From an uncultured Acidobacteriota bacterium (GTDB taxonomy: Bacteria; Acidobacteriota; Blastocatellia; Pyrinomonadales; Pyrinomonadaceae), in the NCBI GenBank assembly GCA_902826505.1, contig CADEFG010000003.1, positions 1 to 27,581 on the forward strand: DNA of 27,581 bases, read 5' to 3'. Shown here one piece after another: positions 6,524 through 14,077 of the stretch. Made by a program: the position numbers and the translations under genes. The notes beneath the pieces are model-generated. The model was not told the origin of the DNA, ran no database searches, and saw nothing but the letters and a program-made list of their open reading frames with translations. Positions within the stretch are counted from its first letter, which is position 1, and each line of letters opens with the position of its first letter.

Positions 6524-7972
6524 TCAATTATTCCGATAATTTCTCAAAGCCTTCAGCAAAGTCGGCAAAGCCAGCATGAGAAGTATGATGACAAGCGGGA
6601 TCGAAGCGATGCGCGGAAAAATTATCAAAAGCAGTGCAAAAATCAATAAACCAGCCCCGACCATCGCGAGAAGTTTGGCTTCCGCCGCGCCGAGCGGTGC
6701 TTGCCGCGTAATGATCGAACTGATCGAAGTCGCCGCGTTGAGCGCGCTTGCCGTCGCTTTGCGAACGCTGCCCGCGCCTTTTCCCTTGATCTTTTTTATG
6801 TTTTTTCGTTGGTTTCGGCGCTGCCGCCGCGAGATTTTCTGCGTGTCGGCGAGCACGATTTCGGTCGAGTTCCGCAAATCTTCGAGAAACATTTCCTGCA
6901 TCTGTCTGCCGAAATCCTCGTCTTCGACCAAAACGTCGAGTTCGTAGTTGCCGAACCAGCTCGCGATATTCAAATTGGTCGAACCGACGCGCGAAAATCT
7001 GCCGTCAAAAACGGCGGTTTTCGCGTGAACCATCGAACCGTTCCATTCAAAAACTCTGACGCCCGCGGCAAGCAGTGGGCGATAGGTCGAGCGCGTCGTG
7101 TCGCGGATCAAACCGATGTCGGTGCTTTGCGGAACCAGGATTCTAACGTCAACGCCGTCCGTCGCGGCGTCCTTGATCGATTGTAAATAAGACGGCACGC
7201 CGACAAAATAAGCGTCGGTCAGCCACATTGTCCGGCGCGCGCCGGCGGCTAAGATTTGGTCAATGCGGTATATATGCGAGCTTGCCGGAATGCCTTCGAC
7301 GATTCGCACCGCAACATTTCCGGCGGGCGCAAAATCCGTGCGTTTCGACAAAATATTTTTATCGAGCGGCGCGCCGACGGTTGCCCAAATATTGGCAAAA
7401 GCGCGTTCGACCTCCGCGACCGCTGCGCCGCGAATCTCGACGCCCGTATCGCGCCACGGCGGCATTTGCCGTTCGGGACGACCGATCCAATCCTGCCCGA
7501 CGCACAAACCCGTGACAAACGCGACGCGCCCGTCAACGATGATGGTTTTGCGATGATCGCGGCATAGCACAAGCAGCGGATCGGTCAGTTTCGGCGGATT
7601 ATAGCAGCGCACTTCAATGCCGTTCGCGATCAAACGCCGCCAAAATTTGCGCGAGGTCTTGCCGAATCCGCCGAGCCAGTCGTAGATGATTTTGACGATC
7701 ACGCCTTCTTTTGCTTTTTTGATCAAAGCGTCGGCGAAAATCCGACCCTGTTCGTCTTCGTGGATGATATAGCTTTCAAAAAAGATTCGGTGTCGGGCGT
7801 TTTCGATCGCCGCGAGCCACGCCGGATAATTTTCCGCCGCGTCTTTTAACAGTTTGACCTCGTTGCCCGTAATCAACTGCGCGCCCGTCACGCGGTCAAA
7901 CGATTCTTCGACAAATTCGTGACTCAGCGCGAGCGATTCGACCGTCTTTTTTGGCAAGCTTTTCTTTTTCAT
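6524..7972 (-). CDS. Phospholipase D / cardiolipin synthase-like protein with C-terminal membrane anchor
   Basis: Two HKD motifs of the PLD superfamily: H140-K142-D147 in RDHRKTIIVDG and H316-K318-D323 in VHAKTAVFDG followed by GSTNLN. This is the ClsA/ClsB layout that condenses phosphatidyl groups or cleaves phosphodiesters. Unlike ClsA there are no N-terminal membrane segments. Instead, after a very basic linker (about 378-405) the last 50 residues hold two hydrophobic segments (about 434-452 and 457-475). 482 residues. Start ATG at 7972 lacks an SD. The EEP gene lies just downstream. Activity as cardiolipin synthase is inferred; the family call is firm. Confidence 0.92.
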   Translation of the reverse strand: MKKKSLPKKTVESLALSHEFVEESFDRVTGAQLITGNEVKLLKDAAENYPAWLAAIENARHRIFFESYIIHEDEQGRIFADALIKKAKEGVIVKIIYDWLGGFGKTSRKFWRRLIANGIEVRCYNPPKLTDPLLVLCRDHRKTIIVDGRVAFVTGLCVGQDWIGRPERQMPPWRDTGVEIRGAAVAEVERAFANIWATVGAPLDKNILSKRTDFAPAGNVAVRIVEGIPASSHIYRIDQILAAGARRTMWLTDAYFVGVPSYLQSIKDAATDGVDVRILVPQSTDIGLIRDTTRSTYRPLLAAGVRVFEWNGSMVHAKTAVFDGRFSRVGSTNLNIASWFGNYELDVLVEDEDFGRQMQEMFLEDLRNSTEIVLADTQKISRRQRRNQRKNIKKIKGKGAGSVRKATASALNAATSISSIITRQAPLGAAEAKLLAMVGAGLLIFALLLIIFPRIASIPLVIILLMLALPTLLKALRNYRNN

Positions 7973-8012
7973 CGCACGAAGGATTTTTTGAAATTATACA
8001 TTAAAAATCCGT

Positions 8013-8074
8013 CGCGGCGGTGTGCGCCGATGCTTTTCTCGGTGAGCACCGACGCATCGGCGCACACCGCCGCG
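8013..8074. repeat. Long GC-rich composite hairpin upstream of two divergent genes
   Basis: Bases 8013-8033 and 8054-8074 are perfect 21-base reverse complements. The 20-base loop holds a second stem, TCGGTG (8039-8044) with CACCGA (8047-8052). It lies between the divergent starts at 7972 and 8130. No U-run follows on either strand, so it is not a simple terminator. Confidence 0.92.
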
Positions 8075-8129
8075 TCCGACTGTGTAGCTGATCTTTGAAA
8101 GCGGCAAAAATTGTGTAAAATGTCTGAAA

Positions 8130-8492
8130 ATGAAAAGCGAAAAATATCCGTATCAGAAAGCTTGGCAGCGGCATCGTTTGAAAACCGCGCTGGCGTTAAT
8201 GCTTGCCGTTATGTTTATCGCGGGATTTTATTTTTCGCTGAAGTTTATGAACGTTTTGGGCGAATATGTTGCCAGGGAATTGATTCTCGGACTTTTTGCC
8301 GGTGGCGGGCTTCTGGTGCTTGTTTTTGCGCTCCATACACGTTTCTGGCGATGTCCGCGATGCCGTTATAAACCGCTCTTTCCGTTACCGGGAAAATATT
8401 ATGAAAGAATTTGTGTAAAATGCGGTTTGAATAAATACGAAGGCTCAAGCTATTTTGATGGTAAGATCAAAATCCGAATCAATAACTTTTGA
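8130..8492 (+). CDS. Small membrane protein with zinc-ribbon-like Cys pairs
   Basis: No named family recognised. 120 residues: basic N-terminus, two membrane segments (about 20-38 and 50-69), then a short cytoplasmic-type tail with CPRC (C75, C78) and CVKC (C95, C98). Two CxxC pairs 16 residues apart suggest a rubredoxin-like or zinc-ribbon knuckle. The second segment is Gly-rich. No SD before the ATG. It is AT-richer than the genes around it. It is divergent from the PLD-like gene and followed by gene remnants. Function unknown. Confidence 0.7.
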   Translation: MKSEKYPYQKAWQRHRLKTALALMLAVMFIAGFYFSLKFMNVLGEYVARELILGLFAGGGLLVLVFALHTRFWRCPRCRYKPLFPLPGKYYERICVKCGLNKYEGSSYFDGKIKIRINNF

Positions 8493-8560
8493 AAATATTA
8501 ATCTATGGCGTAAGCGGTTTTATTTTTGTTCGTTCTAAACTTGATTTACAAAATTTATAG
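8489..8560 (+). pseudogene. Remnant resembling the start of an NAD-binding epimerase
   Basis: A TTG overlapping the preceding stop opens a 23-codon frame reading MKILIYGVSGFI and then diverging to a stop. It matches the start of the complete epimerase gene 364 bases downstream (MKILISGASGLI), with the first 13 bases of the two copies after the T/A start identical (TGAAAATATTAATC region). Likely a truncated Rossmann-fold gene start; chance similarity is possible because only 12 codons match. Confidence 0.4.
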
Positions 8561-8730
8561 AAAAGGTGAAATTCGATGTTCAGAATAAATCGTTGGAAAA
8601 AGATCAGGAAAAACGTATAGATGTGATATTCGATAAAGATTATGGATTTCCCGAAATTATAAGTATTCTTGGCAAGCGGTCGAACGGTTGGGAATATCTC
8701 AAAATTAAAAAATTTGAAATCGTTAAATAG
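8545..8730 (+). pseudogene. AT-rich coding remnant, DUF6174-like C-terminus
   Basis: An open frame of 61 codons with no ATG near its left end; GTG at 8566 is the only usual start. It ends in protein-like sequence IDVIFDKDYGFPEIISILGK followed by KIKKFEIVK. The pattern of a strand plus D-x-x-YGFP-x-x-I resembles the C-terminus of small DUF6174 proteins, which run about twice this length. Probably the 3' end of a lost gene; it overlaps the epimerase-like remnant. Confidence 0.4.
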
Positions 8731-8770
8731 CATTGTTAGACAGCGGACAATAAATCGCAAATAAAAAAAT

Positions 8771-8834
8771 CTTTGCGCCTTTGCGTTTTTGCGGGAGAAA
8801 AATAAATTTTCCGCCAAGACGCAAAGGCGCAAAG
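8771..8834. repeat. Inverted repeat of CGCAAAGG-type units before the SDR39U1 gene
   Basis: Left arm 8771-8794 and right arm 8811-8834 are reverse complements with 2 mismatches in 24. Units of about 8 bases (GGCGCAAA, GACGCAAA) match those at 5664-5723 and 27304-27378. It is the last part of the 360-base stretch 8493-8852, which otherwise holds only remnants. Confidence 0.88.
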
Positions 8835-8852
8835 AAAGGCATAACCTTATTT

Positions 8853-9752
8853 ATGAAAATATTAATCAGCGGCGCGAGCGGTTTGATCGGGACGCATCTG
8901 ATCCCGACTCTAAAGGCGAAAGGTCACGAAGTTTACCGGCTTGTCAGGAAAACTCCGAAATCGGCGGACGAAATTCAATGGGACGCCGAAAAAGGTTTTT
9001 CGGTTGACGGGCAAACAAAACTCGAAAATTTCGATGCGGTCATTCATCTCGCGGGCGATAGCATCGCGGCGGAAAATTGGTCGGCGGAAAAGAAAAAACG
9101 GATTCGGGAAAGCCGTTCCGTCGGGACGCGCGTTTTGGTTGACGCTTTGAAAAAGACTAAAGTTGCGCCGAAAATTTTTATTTCCGCGTCGGCGGCAGGC
9201 TTTTACGGCGACCGCAAGGACGAGATTTTAACCGAAGAAAGCCCGAAAGGCAAAGGTTTTTTGCCCGATGTCTGCGACGAATGGGAAAGCGAAGCACGCC
9301 GCGCGACGGATTTCGGCGCACGCGTCGTCCTTCCGCGAATCGGCGTTGTGTTATCGAAGGACGGCGGCGCGCTCGCGAAAATGCTGACGCCTTTTAAGCT
9401 CGGCGTCGGCGGCGTGGTCGGTTCGGGCAAACAATTTATGCCGTGGATCGCGCTCGACGATCTGCTTCGCGTTTTTCATTTCGCGCTCGAAAACGAGGAA
9501 ATAAAAGGCGCTTTCAACACCGTTGCGCCGCAAGCGGTGACGAACGAGGAATTTACAAAAACGCTCGGAAAAGTTCTCAATCGCCCGACAATATTGCCGA
9601 TTCCCGAATTTGCGATTAAACTTCTGTTCGGCGAAATGGGCGAATCGCTCCTGCTGCAAGGTCAAAAAATGGTGCCGAAACGGCTCGAAGAAATGGGTTT
9701 CGAGTTTCAATATCCGAATCTGGAAGACGCCTTGAAACACGCTTTAGATTAA
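8853..9752 (+). CDS. TIGR01777 / SDR39U1-family NAD(P)-dependent epimerase-like protein
   Basis: Extended short-chain dehydrogenase of the SDR39U1 (YfcH-like) family; cytoplasmic, true substrate unknown. 299 residues, normal length. Rossmann motif GASGLIG (7-13), HLAGDSIAAENWS (65-77), the signature SASAAGFYGDR (111-121) with the tyrosine at 118, WESEARRA, RIGVVLSKDGGAL and the typical VGSGKQFMPWIALDDL. I chose ATG 8853, where homologues begin; an upstream in-frame start at 8781 would translate the intergenic repeat. No clear SD at proper distance. A GntR regulator follows. Confidence 0.93.
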   Translation: MKILISGASGLIGTHLIPTLKAKGHEVYRLVRKTPKSADEIQWDAEKGFSVDGQTKLENFDAVIHLAGDSIAAENWSAEKKKRIRESRSVGTRVLVDALKKTKVAPKIFISASAAGFYGDRKDEILTEESPKGKGFLPDVCDEWESEARRATDFGARVVLPRIGVVLSKDGGALAKMLTPFKLGVGGVVGSGKQFMPWIALDDLLRVFHFALENEEIKGAFNTVAPQAVTNEEFTKTLGKVLNRPTILPIPEFAIKLLFGEMGESLLLQGQKMVPKRLEEMGFEFQYPNLEDALKHALD

Positions 9753-9756
9753 AAAT

Positions 9757-9835
9757 ATAGCCACTGGGAACACCGAGTTCACTGAATAATTGATTATAAA
9801 ATCTCTGCGCACTCTATGTTCTCGGTGGCAAATAT
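9757..9835. repeat. Degenerate inverted repeat between epimerase and GntR genes
   Basis: Left arm 9757-9785 (GCCACTGGGAACACCGAG type) and right arm 9803-9835, which in reverse complement reads GCCACCGAGAACATAGAG. The arms match imperfectly. It fills the 87-base gap and ends 4 bases before the GntR start. Confidence 0.65.
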
Positions 9836-9839
9836 AAAA

Positions 9840-10730
9840 ATGAAAATCTGGCTCTCGAAAAACTCCGAAGTTCCCGTGCGTGAACAGATTACCACGCAGA
9901 TCACGCTCGGCATCGCGAGCGGCGATCTGGCGGTCGGGACGCGTTTGCCGAGCACGCGCGAAATCGCCCAGCGCTTTAAGATTCACTCGAACACGGTTTC
10001 CAACGCGTATCAGATTCTTGCCGAACAAGGCTGGCTCGAATTCCGCAAAGGCAGCGGTTTTTACGTCCGCGAATCGAATCCCGAACAATTTGCCAACTCG
10101 CTCGACCAGCTGATCGCGCAATTTGTCGGCGCGGCGCAAACGCAAGGCTTTTCGACCGCCGAAATCCAGGAGCGGCTCGCGCATTTTTTTAACTCACAGC
10201 AATCAAAACAATTATTCGTGATCGAAAGCGATCTCGAATTGCGGAAAATTCTGATCGAAGAGATCAGCGAAACCGCGAAACTCGAAGTGCGCGGCGCAAG
10301 CTTTGAAGATTTCGAGCAGAATATTTCAAAACTGGGCGCGAATTTTGCCGCGATGTTTGACGAAAAAGCAAAGATCAGCGCGGTTTTGCCGGCGGATAAA
10401 TCCTGCGTTTTCTTAAAAGCGCGTTCTGCCGCCGCATCGATGACCGGCGAAACGCGCCCGACCGAAAACGATCTGATCGCCGTCGTTTCGGGCTGGGAAA
10501 ATTTTCTGGTGCTCGCAAAAATAATGCTCGTGGCGGCGCGGATCGAGCCGGAAAGTCTGCTCGTCCGCTCGACCGCCGAAGCGAATTGGCGCAAAGGCTT
10601 GCACGCCGCTTCGATGGTCATCTGCGATTCGCTGACCGCCAAAAATCTTGCCGAGCTAAAAAATGTCCGCACTTTCCGGCTGATCGCCGAAGAATCGCTC
10701 ATCGAGCTGGCGAATCTTTCCGAAATCTGA
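9840..10730 (+). CDS. GntR-family transcriptional regulator
   Basis: Residues 10-75 form a GntR winged helix: VPVREQITTQI, LPSTREIAQRFKIHSNTVSNAYQILAEQGWLE, then the wing GSGFYV. This N-terminus resembles the YtrA/MocR type, but no aminotransferase domain follows. The remaining 220 residues are an unassigned effector region with an alpha/beta pattern (KISAVLP, DLIAVVSGW, ASMVICDS). 296 residues from ATG 9840; the in-frame start at 9816 lies in repeat sequence and is unlikely. No strong SD. The ligand and targets are unknown; the adjacent epimerase and downstream small genes are candidates. Confidence 0.9.
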   Translation: MKIWLSKNSEVPVREQITTQITLGIASGDLAVGTRLPSTREIAQRFKIHSNTVSNAYQILAEQGWLEFRKGSGFYVRESNPEQFANSLDQLIAQFVGAAQTQGFSTAEIQERLAHFFNSQQSKQLFVIESDLELRKILIEEISETAKLEVRGASFEDFEQNISKLGANFAAMFDEKAKISAVLPADKSCVFLKARSAAASMTGETRPTENDLIAVVSGWENFLVLAKIMLVAARIEPESLLVRSTAEANWRKGLHAASMVICDSLTAKNLAELKNVRTFRLIAEESLIELANLSEI

Positions 10731-10738
10731 AAATATCT

Positions 10739-10887
10739 GCTTTGCACAAACTCAAAGCAAAGCGCGGGAATCGGAAATCGTCAATCGTTCGGAAAAATAT
10801 TCGGCTTGGTTCACGATTTTAAATTTTATTCGATTACCGATTACCGATTACCGAACGCAGCGCGCCGACTTTTTGTACCAAGCCGAA
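10739..10887. repeat. Nested inverted repeats with CGATTAC heptamers
   Basis: After the GntR stop a short hairpin pairs GCTTTGC (10739-10745) with GCAAAGC (10757-10763). Then heptamers GGAATCG, GAAATCG, TCAATCG (10767-10787) oppose three CGATTAC units plus CGAACG (10831-10857). The 11-base pair TTCGGCTTGGT (10800-10810) and ACCAAGCCGAA (10877-10887) interleaves with them. The stretch 10731-11038 holds no other gene that I can support. Confidence 0.8.
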
Positions 10888-11038
10888 AATGTCCGCAAAT
10901 CGTTCACTAATCAACTTCCAAAAATTTTCAATTTAAGTTCAATTATCAATAAAAGCCAGTGTTTATAAGGTTTTTCTTTACGGCATATCGTTTGCACTTT
11001 GAGTTTGCGGGCGTCGTGAGTTTTGGCGCGGAAAAACT

Positions 11039-11257
11039 ATGTATAAAAGCGTGAGTTTCAATATTTTTGAAGAACATCTCCAGGAAATAGTTTATGAAAA
11101 AAACTCGTTCCCATTGGCGGAAAATAAAAGTCCGGATAAAAAAACGGTCGTCGTCATCGGGGAAGTGACAGTTCCGAAAATCACGATTCAAGAATCCAGT
11201 TCGTTTATCAGCAAAAATTTGGACTGGAAAATCAAAGAAATTTTAAAAAATTTATAA
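11039..11257 (+). CDS. Small hypothetical protein
   Basis: Not recognised. 72 residues, soluble, charged: starts MYKSVSFNIFEEH and ends in a basic helix KIKEILKNL, with a Val-rich core KKTVVVIGEVTVPKITI. No convincing SD. Its stop is 16 bases before the next small gene's start, whose SD begins at the stop codon, so the pair could be one transcript. Support is limited to frame and tight spacing. Confidence 0.5.
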   Translation: MYKSVSFNIFEEHLQEIVYEKNSFPLAENKSPDKKTVVVIGEVTVPKITIQESSSFISKNLDWKIKEILKNL

Positions 11258-11273
11258 AAAGGAGTTTAGAGTT

Positions 11274-11501
11274 ATGCAGGATCTACAAAATATTCCAAAT
11301 CCCGATGTTAATTCGACGGAACGCGAAGACGAATTCGGCAATCGTTCGGACATCGAGCGCGAAAACGAGAGCAATGAAAATGTCGAAGATATTCCGCTTC
11401 CGCCCGACGCGCCGAAACCCGCGTCGATCGAAGAACCGCCCGCCGATACGGAAAAAGCTAAGATTGACGAGCCCAACCGCAAGCCGAGTGAAATTGTTTA
11501 A
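11274..11501 (+). CDS. Small acidic, proline-rich disordered protein
   Basis: Not recognised. 75 residues, no membrane segment; rich in Glu, Asp, Asn and Pro (for example IPLPPDAPKPASIEEPPAD), so probably disordered. The start is well supported by AAAAAGGAG (11256-11264) 9 bases before the ATG. It ends just 8 bases before the promoter of the Rrf2 gene. Confidence 0.6.
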   Translation: MQDLQNIPNPDVNSTEREDEFGNRSDIERENESNENVEDIPLPPDAPKPASIEEPPADTEKAKIDEPNRKPSEIV

Positions 11502-11509
11502 ATTTGCGC

Positions 11510-11545
11510 TTGACAAATGTTTTAATTGTAACTATTCTTATTACA
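11510..11545 (+). promoter_or_regulatory. Sigma-70 promoter with overlapping dyad, Rrf2 gene
   Basis: TTGACA (11510-11515), 17-base spacer, TATTCT (11533-11538). A dyad TGTAA (11527-11531) ... TTACA (11541-11545) straddles the -10 box, the expected position for a repressor operator. The start codon at 11549 would make the transcript almost leaderless. Confidence 0.7.
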
Positions 11546-11548
11546 GTT

Positions 11549-11968
11549 ATGGCAGCTAATAGTCAATTTGCAATAGCGATCCACGTTTTAACGATTCTTG
11601 CCAAAGGCGGCGACGAACGCGTCAAGTCGGATTATATTGCGGGCAGCGTCAATACCAATCCGGTCGTCATTCGCCGGTTGCTGAGTAATCTGCAAGATGC
11701 GCGGATCGTTGTTTCGCAGGTCGGCGCGAGCGGCGGTTCGTCGCTTGCCAAACAACCGAAAGACATTCATTTATCAGAAGTTTACAAGGCTTTGCCGTGC
11801 GGCGAAGTTTTTGCTTTGCATGCCAAAGAAGCGAATCAGGATTGTCCGGTCGGAAAGAATATGGCGGCATTTTTATGCGGATTGCAAAAGGAAATTGATA
11901 AATCGATCGAAGAAAAGCTGCACCAATACACATTGCGCGACGTGCTTGAAAAGATCGAAGAGGCTTAA
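11549..11968 (+). CDS. Rrf2-family transcriptional regulator (YwnA-like)
   Basis: Winged-helix repressor of the Rrf2 family, 139 residues. N-terminal FAIAIHVLTILA, recognition region NTNPVVIRRLLSNLQDARIV (36-54) and wing VGASGGSSLAKQPKDIHLSEVYKAL. The tail carries C84 (LPCG), C99 (DCPVGKN) and C110; CPVGKN is typical of YwnA-like members. The Cys spacing differs from the cluster-binding IscR/NsrR pattern, so redox or electrophile sensing by thiols is an inference. ATG 11549 chosen; an upstream start at 11504 would lie across the promoter. A nitroreductase gene follows after 48 bases and is the obvious target. Confidence 0.9.
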   Translation: MAANSQFAIAIHVLTILAKGGDERVKSDYIAGSVNTNPVVIRRLLSNLQDARIVVSQVGASGGSSLAKQPKDIHLSEVYKALPCGEVFALHAKEANQDCPVGKNMAAFLCGLQKEIDKSIEEKLHQYTLRDVLEKIEEA

Positions 11969-12016
11969 AAAATTTTATTCTAAACTGTATCAAAAGAGGT
12001 TACAAAATAGTTAATT

Positions 12017-12682
12017 ATGCAAACTGAATTAGGAAAAGAAAATTTAACCAACGAAACAATTTTGGAGCAATTAAACTGGCGTTATGCAACCAAAAGTTAT
12101 GATAAAACAAAGAAGATTTCCAATGAGGATTGGGAAACTTTGGAAACCGCCTTGACGCTTGCGCCGTCGAGTTTCGGGATTCAACCTTATAAATTTTTGG
12201 TGATCACCGATCCTGATTTGCGCGAGAAACTGAAACCGGCGGCTTATGGGCAATCGCCGATCACGGATGCTTCGCATCTGGTCGTGTTCGCCTATAAAAA
12301 AACGCTGACCGACGCCGACATCGAGCATTTTGTTGACCGCATTGTCGAGGTTCGCGGGACTCCGCGCGAGGCTTTGACGGAATATGAAAATATTATGAAA
12401 GGCTCGGCAAAACAGGCGGTCGATGGCGGTTATATCGAAATTTGGAATTCGCGGCAGGCTTATATCGCGCTCGGCTTTCTGCTCGAAACAGCCGCGCTTT
12501 TGGGGCTCGACGCGACGCCGATGGAAGGTTTTGACGCCGCGCAATTTAACGAAATTTTGGGTTTGACCGAATATTCGGCGGTTGCCCTCGCGGCGGTCGG
12601 GTATCGCGACGCGGCAAACGATTGGCTCGCGCCTCTGGCGAAGGTGCGGATGCCGAATGCTGAACTGATCGAAAGACTTTGA
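12017..12682 (+). CDS. NfsB-like NAD(P)H nitroreductase
   Basis: FMN-dependent oxygen-insensitive nitroreductase/quinone reductase, cytoplasmic, reducing nitroaromatics and quinones with two electrons. 221 residues, family length. FMN-contact motifs are RYATKSYD (22-29), APSSFGIQPYKFLVI (49-63), SPITDASHLVVF and GFLLETAALLGLDATPMEGFD. SD AGAGG lies in the sequence before the ATG. It follows the Rrf2 gene, a common regulator/nitroreductase pair, so induction by electrophiles is likely. Confidence 0.94.
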   Translation: MQTELGKENLTNETILEQLNWRYATKSYDKTKKISNEDWETLETALTLAPSSFGIQPYKFLVITDPDLREKLKPAAYGQSPITDASHLVVFAYKKTLTDADIEHFVDRIVEVRGTPREALTEYENIMKGSAKQAVDGGYIEIWNSRQAYIALGFLLETAALLGLDATPMEGFDAAQFNEILGLTEYSAVALAAVGYRDAANDWLAPLAKVRMPNAELIERL

Positions 12683-12709
12683 GTTGAAAATTTACGAGCA
12701 AGGGAAGTT

Positions 12710-12860
12710 ATCGAAAGAAAAAGGGAATCGAAAGAAAAAGGGAAGGTTGTGATGAAACCACAGAATTTAAAGGATAAACGCGGAACGAATTCCGCCGGAA
12801 GATTGTCAACGGTTTTGCTGAAAATGTCGTCGGAGGCGATCCGCGTTTATTTGTGGTTTC
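12710..12860. repeat. Tandem 17-mer and inverted arms between nitroreductase and DoxX genes
   Basis: ATCGAAAGAAAAAGGGA occurs twice in direct contact (12710-12726, 12727-12743). Next to it, GAAACCACA (12754-12762) and ATAAACGCGGA (12774-12784) pair with 12852-12860 and 12840-12850; an 11-base insert splits the left arm. The 245-base gap holds no gene that I can support. Confidence 0.75.
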
Positions 12861-12927
12861 TGCAATTCAGTAATTATCTATTAAAATTAGTTCAATAGTT
12901 TGAGCATTAATTGGGGAGGAGAAAAAG

Positions 12928-13341
12928 ATGCGTGAGTTTTTAGAAAGTTGGTCGCCGCGAATTTTGAGCGTTTTGCGGATAATTACGGGGTTTTTATTTT
13001 TGTGGCACGGAAGTCAAAAACTTTTTGGGTTTCCGCCGATGGGACCGATGCCGCCGGGAACCGAAGCGCCGCCGTTTGCTTTTATGGTATTTGCCGGAAG
13101 TTTGGAATTTTTCGGCGGGATATTGATAATGATCGGACTTTTTACACGTTCGGTCGCCTTTTTGATGAGCGGCATGATGGCGGTCGCCTATTTTATGGGA
13201 CACGGTCTGACCGGCAAAGGTTTTCTGCCGCTCATGAACGGCGGCGAGCTCGCGGCAATTTATTGTTTTGTGTTCTTTTATCTGTTTTTCGCGGGCGGCG
13301 GCGCCTGGAGCGTGGATAATCTATTTAAAAAGAACGCGTGA
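12928..13341 (+). CDS. DoxX-family membrane protein
   Basis: Four-helix inner-membrane protein of the DoxX/DoxD group; members are linked to oxidative-stress membrane complexes and quinone chemistry, but exact activity is unknown. 137 residues with segments at about 14-32, 50-72, 78-92 and 108-127. Family signature RIITGFLFLWHGSQKLFG (16-33) is clear, as are the Gly-rich second helix and GHGLTGKG. Strong SD GGGAGGAG just before ATG 12928. A true terminator follows, so the transcription unit from the Rrf2 or nitroreductase gene probably ends here. Confidence 0.92.
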   Translation: MREFLESWSPRILSVLRIITGFLFLWHGSQKLFGFPPMGPMPPGTEAPPFAFMVFAGSLEFFGGILIMIGLFTRSVAFLMSGMMAVAYFMGHGLTGKGFLPLMNGGELAAIYCFVFFYLFFAGGGAWSVDNLFKKNA

Positions 13342-13352
13342 TCTTAAAGTTG

Positions 13353-13384
13353 AAATGCCGTTTATGATAAACGGCATTTTTTTG
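13353..13384 (+). terminator. Rho-independent terminator after the DoxX gene
   Basis: A 12-bp perfect stem, AAATGCCGTTTA (13353-13364) with TAAACGGCATTT (13368-13379), a 3-base loop, and a T-run reaching 13383. It lies 12 bases after the stop codon. The best terminator in the window. Confidence 0.92.
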
Positions 13385-13391
13385 TAAAAAT

Positions 13392-14006
13392 ATGAAAGAA
13401 TATCTCGAAAAATCAATGACTTTTGCCGAATATATCAAACTGATCGACGATCTGCTTTTGGACGGCAAAACGACGGGCGAAAATCAGTCGGAAGCGATGT
13501 TTGGTTACGGTAAATTGAATCGTCAAAGAATGCATCGCCTCGAAAAAACGGTCAAAATAAATGAATCTTTGCGCGAAAAGGCGCGTAAAATCGAGAACCG
13601 GCAGATTTGGCTGATAATTACCGAAGGCTGGTGCGGCGATGCGGCGCAAAATATTCCGATCATTGAGAAAATTGCCGCCGCAAGCGATAATATTGAAACA
13701 CGCTACGTGCTGCGCGATTCGAATCTCGATTTGATGGACGCCTATTTGACGAACAATGCGCGTTCGATCCCGAAATTGATCGCGCTCGACGCCGAAACAT
13801 GGCAGGAAATCGGAACCTGGGGACCGCGCCCGCAGGCGGCGATGGATTTGTTTGTCGAAATGCGCGCGCTTGGTTTGGAAAAGCCTCTGCTGATGGAAAA
13901 TATCCAGCGCTGGTATTTGGCGGACAAAAATCAGGCGCTTCAGAGGGAATTTGAAGATCTTTTCGACAAATGGTCGAAAGCTAAGGAAAGCGCGGCGACG
14001 CGTTAA
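13392..14006 (+). CDS. Thioredoxin-fold protein with a single active-site Cys
   Basis: Thioredoxin_9-like family, 204 residues. Core starts near residue 72 (IWLIITEGWCGDAAQNIP); W80-C81-G82-D83-A84 replaces the usual WCxxC, and there is no other cysteine, so it cannot form the classical internal disulfide. cis-Pro motif ARSIPKLIAL is present. N-terminal 70 residues are helical and charged. No SD; the ATG lies 8 bases after the preceding terminator's T-run. Possible role in monothiol chemistry or as a non-redox chaperone; this is inference. Confidence 0.85.
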   Translation: MKEYLEKSMTFAEYIKLIDDLLLDGKTTGENQSEAMFGYGKLNRQRMHRLEKTVKINESLREKARKIENRQIWLIITEGWCGDAAQNIPIIEKIAAASDNIETRYVLRDSNLDLMDAYLTNNARSIPKLIALDAETWQEIGTWGPRPQAAMDLFVEMRALGLEKPLLMENIQRWYLADKNQALQREFEDLFDKWSKAKESAATR

Positions 14007-14077
14007 AGTTGTGAGTTCAAGCTGCGGTTTGGAACTTTTCAAAAATTGAAAAATATTATCTTTGACAGAGGAATTGA

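Noticed and set aside
10061..10747. 228-codon minus-strand frame
   Set aside because: Antisense to the GntR gene, with Ser/Ala-rich shadow composition and no motif.
10831..10857. Triple CGATTAC repeat as a possible CRISPR or iteron
   Set aside because: Units touch without spacers and are only 7 bases; no cas or replication gene is near. It fits the paired heptamer pattern.
12785..12864. Short frame ending in a protein-like stretch before the DoxX gene
   Set aside because: No start codon or SD, and it overlaps the inverted arm; coding cannot be supported.
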